Below, piece by piece: positions 23,276 to 25,074 of a DNA stretch of 25,074 bases. Source of the DNA: an uncultured Oscillospiraceae bacterium. GTDB taxonomy: Bacteria > Bacillota > Clostridia > Oscillospirales > Ruminococcaceae. The notes under the pieces were generated by a model. That model ran no database searches. It was not told the DNA's origin and was given only the letters and a program-made list of their open reading frames with translations. Position 1 is the first letter of the stretch. Each line of letters opens with the position of its first letter. The stretch spans positions 1 to 25,074 of the forward strand of contig URGQ01000020.1 of assembly GCA_900547385.1 (NCBI GenBank). The letters run 5' to 3'. Made by a program: the position numbers and the translations under genes.

Positions 23276-23307
23276 GCTCTCATCGTTCCGATGGGAGCAA
23301 TATTTTT
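23276..23307 (+). terminator. Hairpin 2 in the ATPase leader, adjacent to the ribosome site
   Basis: GCTCTCATCG (23276-23285), loop TTC, CGATGGGAGC (23289-23298), one T.G pair, followed by AATATTTTTAA and then the AAGGAGG ribosome site. It is terminator-like and in tandem with hairpin 1, hinting at control of the following gene. Confidence 0.65.
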
Positions 23308-23322
23308 AAGGAGGATCCGAAA

Positions 23323-24372
23323 TTGAAAAAAGAAAACCGATTGCTGACCATCGACGGAGAAACGCTGATGAGTCAACCGCTCACACCGCTGAACTTCGTG
23401 GTGGATACGCTGCTCTCTCAGGGTCTGCACATCCTTGCTGGCTCACCCAAGGTGGGAAAGTCATGGCTGGCGCTGTGGCTGGCCGTCACGGTGGCGAAGG
23501 GCGAAGCCGTCTGGGGCATGGGCGTGAAGCAGGGCACTACGCTCTACCTCTGCCTGGAGGATTCCACCCTCCGCATCCAGAACCGCCTGTTCGAGATCAC
23601 GGAGGACGCCCCCGCCAACGTCCACTTCTCCACCAACAGCGATACCCTTGGCAAGGGGTTGGAGGAACAGCTCTGCGCGTTCCTTTCTGAACACCCCGAC
23701 ACGGTGCTGGTCATCATCGATACGCTGCAAATGATCCGCGGTACCGGCTATGACAACACCTACGCCAACGACTACCGTGACCTCTCCGTGCTGAAGCACA
23801 TCGCGGATGCCCACGGCATCGCCATTCTGCTGATCCACCATCTGCGAAAGGAACTTGCCGACGATGTGTTCAGCCGCATCTCCGGTACGACTGCCATCAG
23901 CGGCGCGGTGGATTCCAGCTTCACGCTGGTGGAGGACAGGCGCGGCAGCGGCAAGGCAAAGCTTTCCTGCATCGGGCGCGACATCGAATACCGGGAACTG
24001 ACGCTGGAGCGCAACGCGGAAAATGTGTGGGAGCTGGTGTCGGACAGCCGGATGCAGCCGGAGCTGCTGGGCGGCCGGATCGTCATTCTTCTCTCTGAAC
24101 TGCTGCGCCAGCAGCCGGAGATCAGCGCCCCTGCCAAGGTGCTGCTGGAAAAGATCGACCCTGCCGGTACGGAGGGTTTCACGCCTAACAGCTTCTCCCA
24201 CCGAATCCGCAAAAGCGTTGACGCGCTAAGGAGAAACGGCATTACGGTATCCTTCCGCAAGAGCAACGGTGACCGTCTGATCTGCCTGAAAAGGGCCGAT
24301 GGGGTCGATGATCCCACTACCGAAAACATCGTCACCATCGACCCTGAGAACCCGCCGTATTTCGCCCTGTGA
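23323..24372 (+). CDS. RepA-like RecA-fold ATPase (AAA_25 type)
   Basis: A 349-residue ATPase of the RepA/DnaB-KaiC helicase superfamily common on plasmids and integrative elements. Walker A GSPKVGKS (40-47), Walker B VLVIID (128-133), ILLIHHLRK (sensor-like His-His) and a GTTAISGAVDSSFTL segment typical of this group. The C-terminal part includes a winged-helix-like stretch. It probably unwinds DNA for replication of the circular intermediate. The start is a TTG at 23323, placed by AAGGAGG 8 nt upstream; no ATG fits this site. Its leader has two tandem hairpins and its stop codon lies in the left arm of the 24361-24447 inverted repeat. Confidence 0.85.
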   Translation: MKKENRLLTIDGETLMSQPLTPLNFVVDTLLSQGLHILAGSPKVGKSWLALWLAVTVAKGEAVWGMGVKQGTTLYLCLEDSTLRIQNRLFEITEDAPANVHFSTNSDTLGKGLEEQLCAFLSEHPDTVLVIIDTLQMIRGTGYDNTYANDYRDLSVLKHIADAHGIAILLIHHLRKELADDVFSRISGTTAISGAVDSSFTLVEDRRGSGKAKLSCIGRDIEYRELTLERNAENVWELVSDSRMQPELLGGRIVILLSELLRQQPEISAPAKVLLEKIDPAGTEGFTPNSFSHRIRKSVDALRRNGITVSFRKSNGDRLICLKRADGVDDPTTENIVTIDPENPPYFAL

Positions 24373-24900
24373 GCCGCTGTGTGCGCGGTTAGGGGCTGGG
24401 ATGGTGTGTGTACCCGACGAGGGGAGATTCAGCCCGCACAGGGCGAATTCCGGAGCGGCATAAAAACGGCAAATATGCCGCCGTGACCCGCGGGCGTCCA
24501 GCGTTTCAACGGCATGAAGCGCACGCCGAGGGTAGTGATACCACCCCCATGCAGGAACGCTGAAAAAATGCAAAACGGGAGCTTTTATTACCTCCCAACA
24601 GGGCTCCCGCCGAAACCCAGCAAAGCGGTTTCGGTGGGAAGAGGACGAGCGACAGAGAGAGCGAGTCCTGCCGCTTGCGGCGGAACGAGGGCTTCGTCGT
24701 CCGCTCGGACGACGGCCAGCATCGCATTTGTCTGGTCTGCGGCGAAGCCGCTGCCCTGCCAAATGCACTGGGCGGGCAAAGCCCTGCACCCAAATTCCGG
24801 GCGGAAGCCCGGACCCACTCAAAGCTGCGAGCGTTTCTGCGGAAACGCTTTTACCCGTCTCCGGCGGCGCAGCTTCAAAGGGGGACCAGTCCCCCTTTGA
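24361..24900. repeat. Hairpin array (structured non-coding region before mobC)
   Basis: Nearly the whole stretch can pair into successive hairpins. In order: 24361-24370/24438-24447 (10 bp); 24455-24461/24475-24481; 24499-24505/24556-24562 enclosing GCATG/CATGC and GGTA/TACC; 24577-24582/24603-24608; 24610-24617/24627-24634; 24695-24702/24707-24714; 24724-24730/24760-24766 enclosing GCGGC-gaa-GCCGC; 24796-24802/24807-24813 (loop GGAA); 24822-24829/24868-24875 enclosing 24830-24837/24842-24849; 24875-24885/24890-24900 (11 bp). No convincing gene is present on either strand. Its position between a replication-type ATPase and mobC suggests an origin of transfer or replication, or a large structured RNA. 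Confidence 0.7.
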
Positions 24901-24956
24901 GGAACCCCCAGCTCTCCGAGGGGACGAGAGAAATCATTTTAGAAAGGTCATTGATT

Positions 24957-25074
24957 ATGAAAAAAGATATCAAATTCAGCACGCGCATGGCGTCCGCTGA
25001 CCGCGAGAAGATCAGGGTACTGGCGGCGAAGGCCCACATGTCCATGAGCGACTACGTCACCGCCTGCTGTCTCG
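24957..25074 (+). CDS. MobC-like relaxosome protein (partial, runs off window)
   Basis: The first 39 codons are visible: MKKDIKFSTRMASADREKIR, then KAHMSMSDYVTACCL. This is the ribbon-helix-helix start (a short beta strand with FSTRM, then two helices) of MobC-family accessory proteins, which bind the origin of transfer and recruit the relaxase. GAAAGG at 24942-24947 is the ribosome site. Relaxase and further mobilization genes are expected immediately to the right. The truncation is only due to the window edge. Confidence 0.75.
   Translation, partial: MKKDIKFSTRMASADREKIRVLAAKAHMSMSDYVTACCL

Larger units (their letters stand above)
13552..25074. mobile_element. Integrated mobile element (left part; right end outside window)
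   Basis: The left boundary is inferred from the abrupt end of CotJC homology at about 13552. Inside are a resistance/export-type ABC cargo operon under an ECF sigma/anti-sigma pair, a sigma-70-like protein with a DUF6076 partner, a RepA-like ATPase, a long hairpin array and a MobC-like relaxosome gene reading out of the window. Together these indicate an integrative mobilizable or conjugative element. No integrase or relaxase is visible yet; they are expected beyond 25074. The exact end and any direct repeats cannot be defined without the other junction. Confidence 0.72.

Noticed and set aside
24226..24822. Open frame of about 198 codons on the minus strand across the hairpin array
   Set aside because: It lacks a ribosome site, its composition is Arg/Pro/Ser-rich as expected from GC-rich hairpins read antisense, and it overlaps the end of the ATPase gene. 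Several other frames are open here for the same reason.
24361..24900. CRISPR array
   Set aside because: The stems differ in sequence from one another and there are no regularly spaced direct repeats.

Overview
The window looks like chromosome from a spore-forming, G+C-rich Clostridia bacterium, most likely an Oscillospiraceae/Ruminococcaceae-type gut firmicute. The evidence is the cotJA-cotJB-cotJC spore coat operon, strong AGGAGG ribosome sites, RapZ/YvcJ, an LtaS-like enzyme, an ECF-type FolT, a DUF6472-like mini-protein and a lipoprotein-anchored amino-acid ABC importer. It splits into a core chromosomal part (1 to about 13551) and the left part of an integrated mobile element (about 13552 to 25074), which continues past the right edge.

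Core part, left to right. A perfectly paired four-helix cloverleaf repeat (1-82) precedes a minus-strand pair: a class B penicillin-binding protein and a GT4 glycosyltransferase. A divergent consensus promoter drives rapZ, followed by a peptide deformylase-like gene. Next is a cysteine/cystine ABC importer operon (two permeases, ATPase, CjaA-like binding lipoprotein). It is preceded by a strong promoter, a 29-codon leader peptide with three consecutive Cys codons, and a terminator with a competing antiterminator: a ribosome-stalling attenuator. A minus-strand LtaS-like gene and folT share a promoter. A 68-aa hypothetical protein, a cysteine-rich DUF6472-like protein and a DEAD-box RNA helicase follow. 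The helicase 5' leader contains a second copy of the cloverleaf, with different arm sequences but perfect pairing. The cotJ operon closes the core part.

Mobile part. CotJC homology stops abruptly near residue 176 (about 13552), and the rest of the window has mobile-element character. A seven-gene minus-strand operon reads ECF sigma, zinc-finger anti-sigma, lactococcin-972-type integral membrane permease, its ATPase, two FtsX/MacB-like permeases and a second ATPase. This is probably an inducible antimicrobial-peptide or cell-envelope resistance/export cargo. Upstream of it are an unusual sigma-70-like protein translationally coupled to a DUF6076 protein and, divergently, a RepA-like RecA-fold ATPase behind tandem hairpins. 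About 540 nt made almost entirely of successive hairpins leads to the start of a MobC-like relaxosome gene at the right edge. This arrangement suggests an integrative mobilizable (or conjugative) element.

The most noteworthy items are the covarying cloverleaf repeat, the Cys-codon attenuator, the interruption of a sporulation gene by a mobile element, and the hairpin array beside mobC. No tRNA, rRNA or CRISPR array was seen. Everything here was read by eye; no database search or folding program was run.
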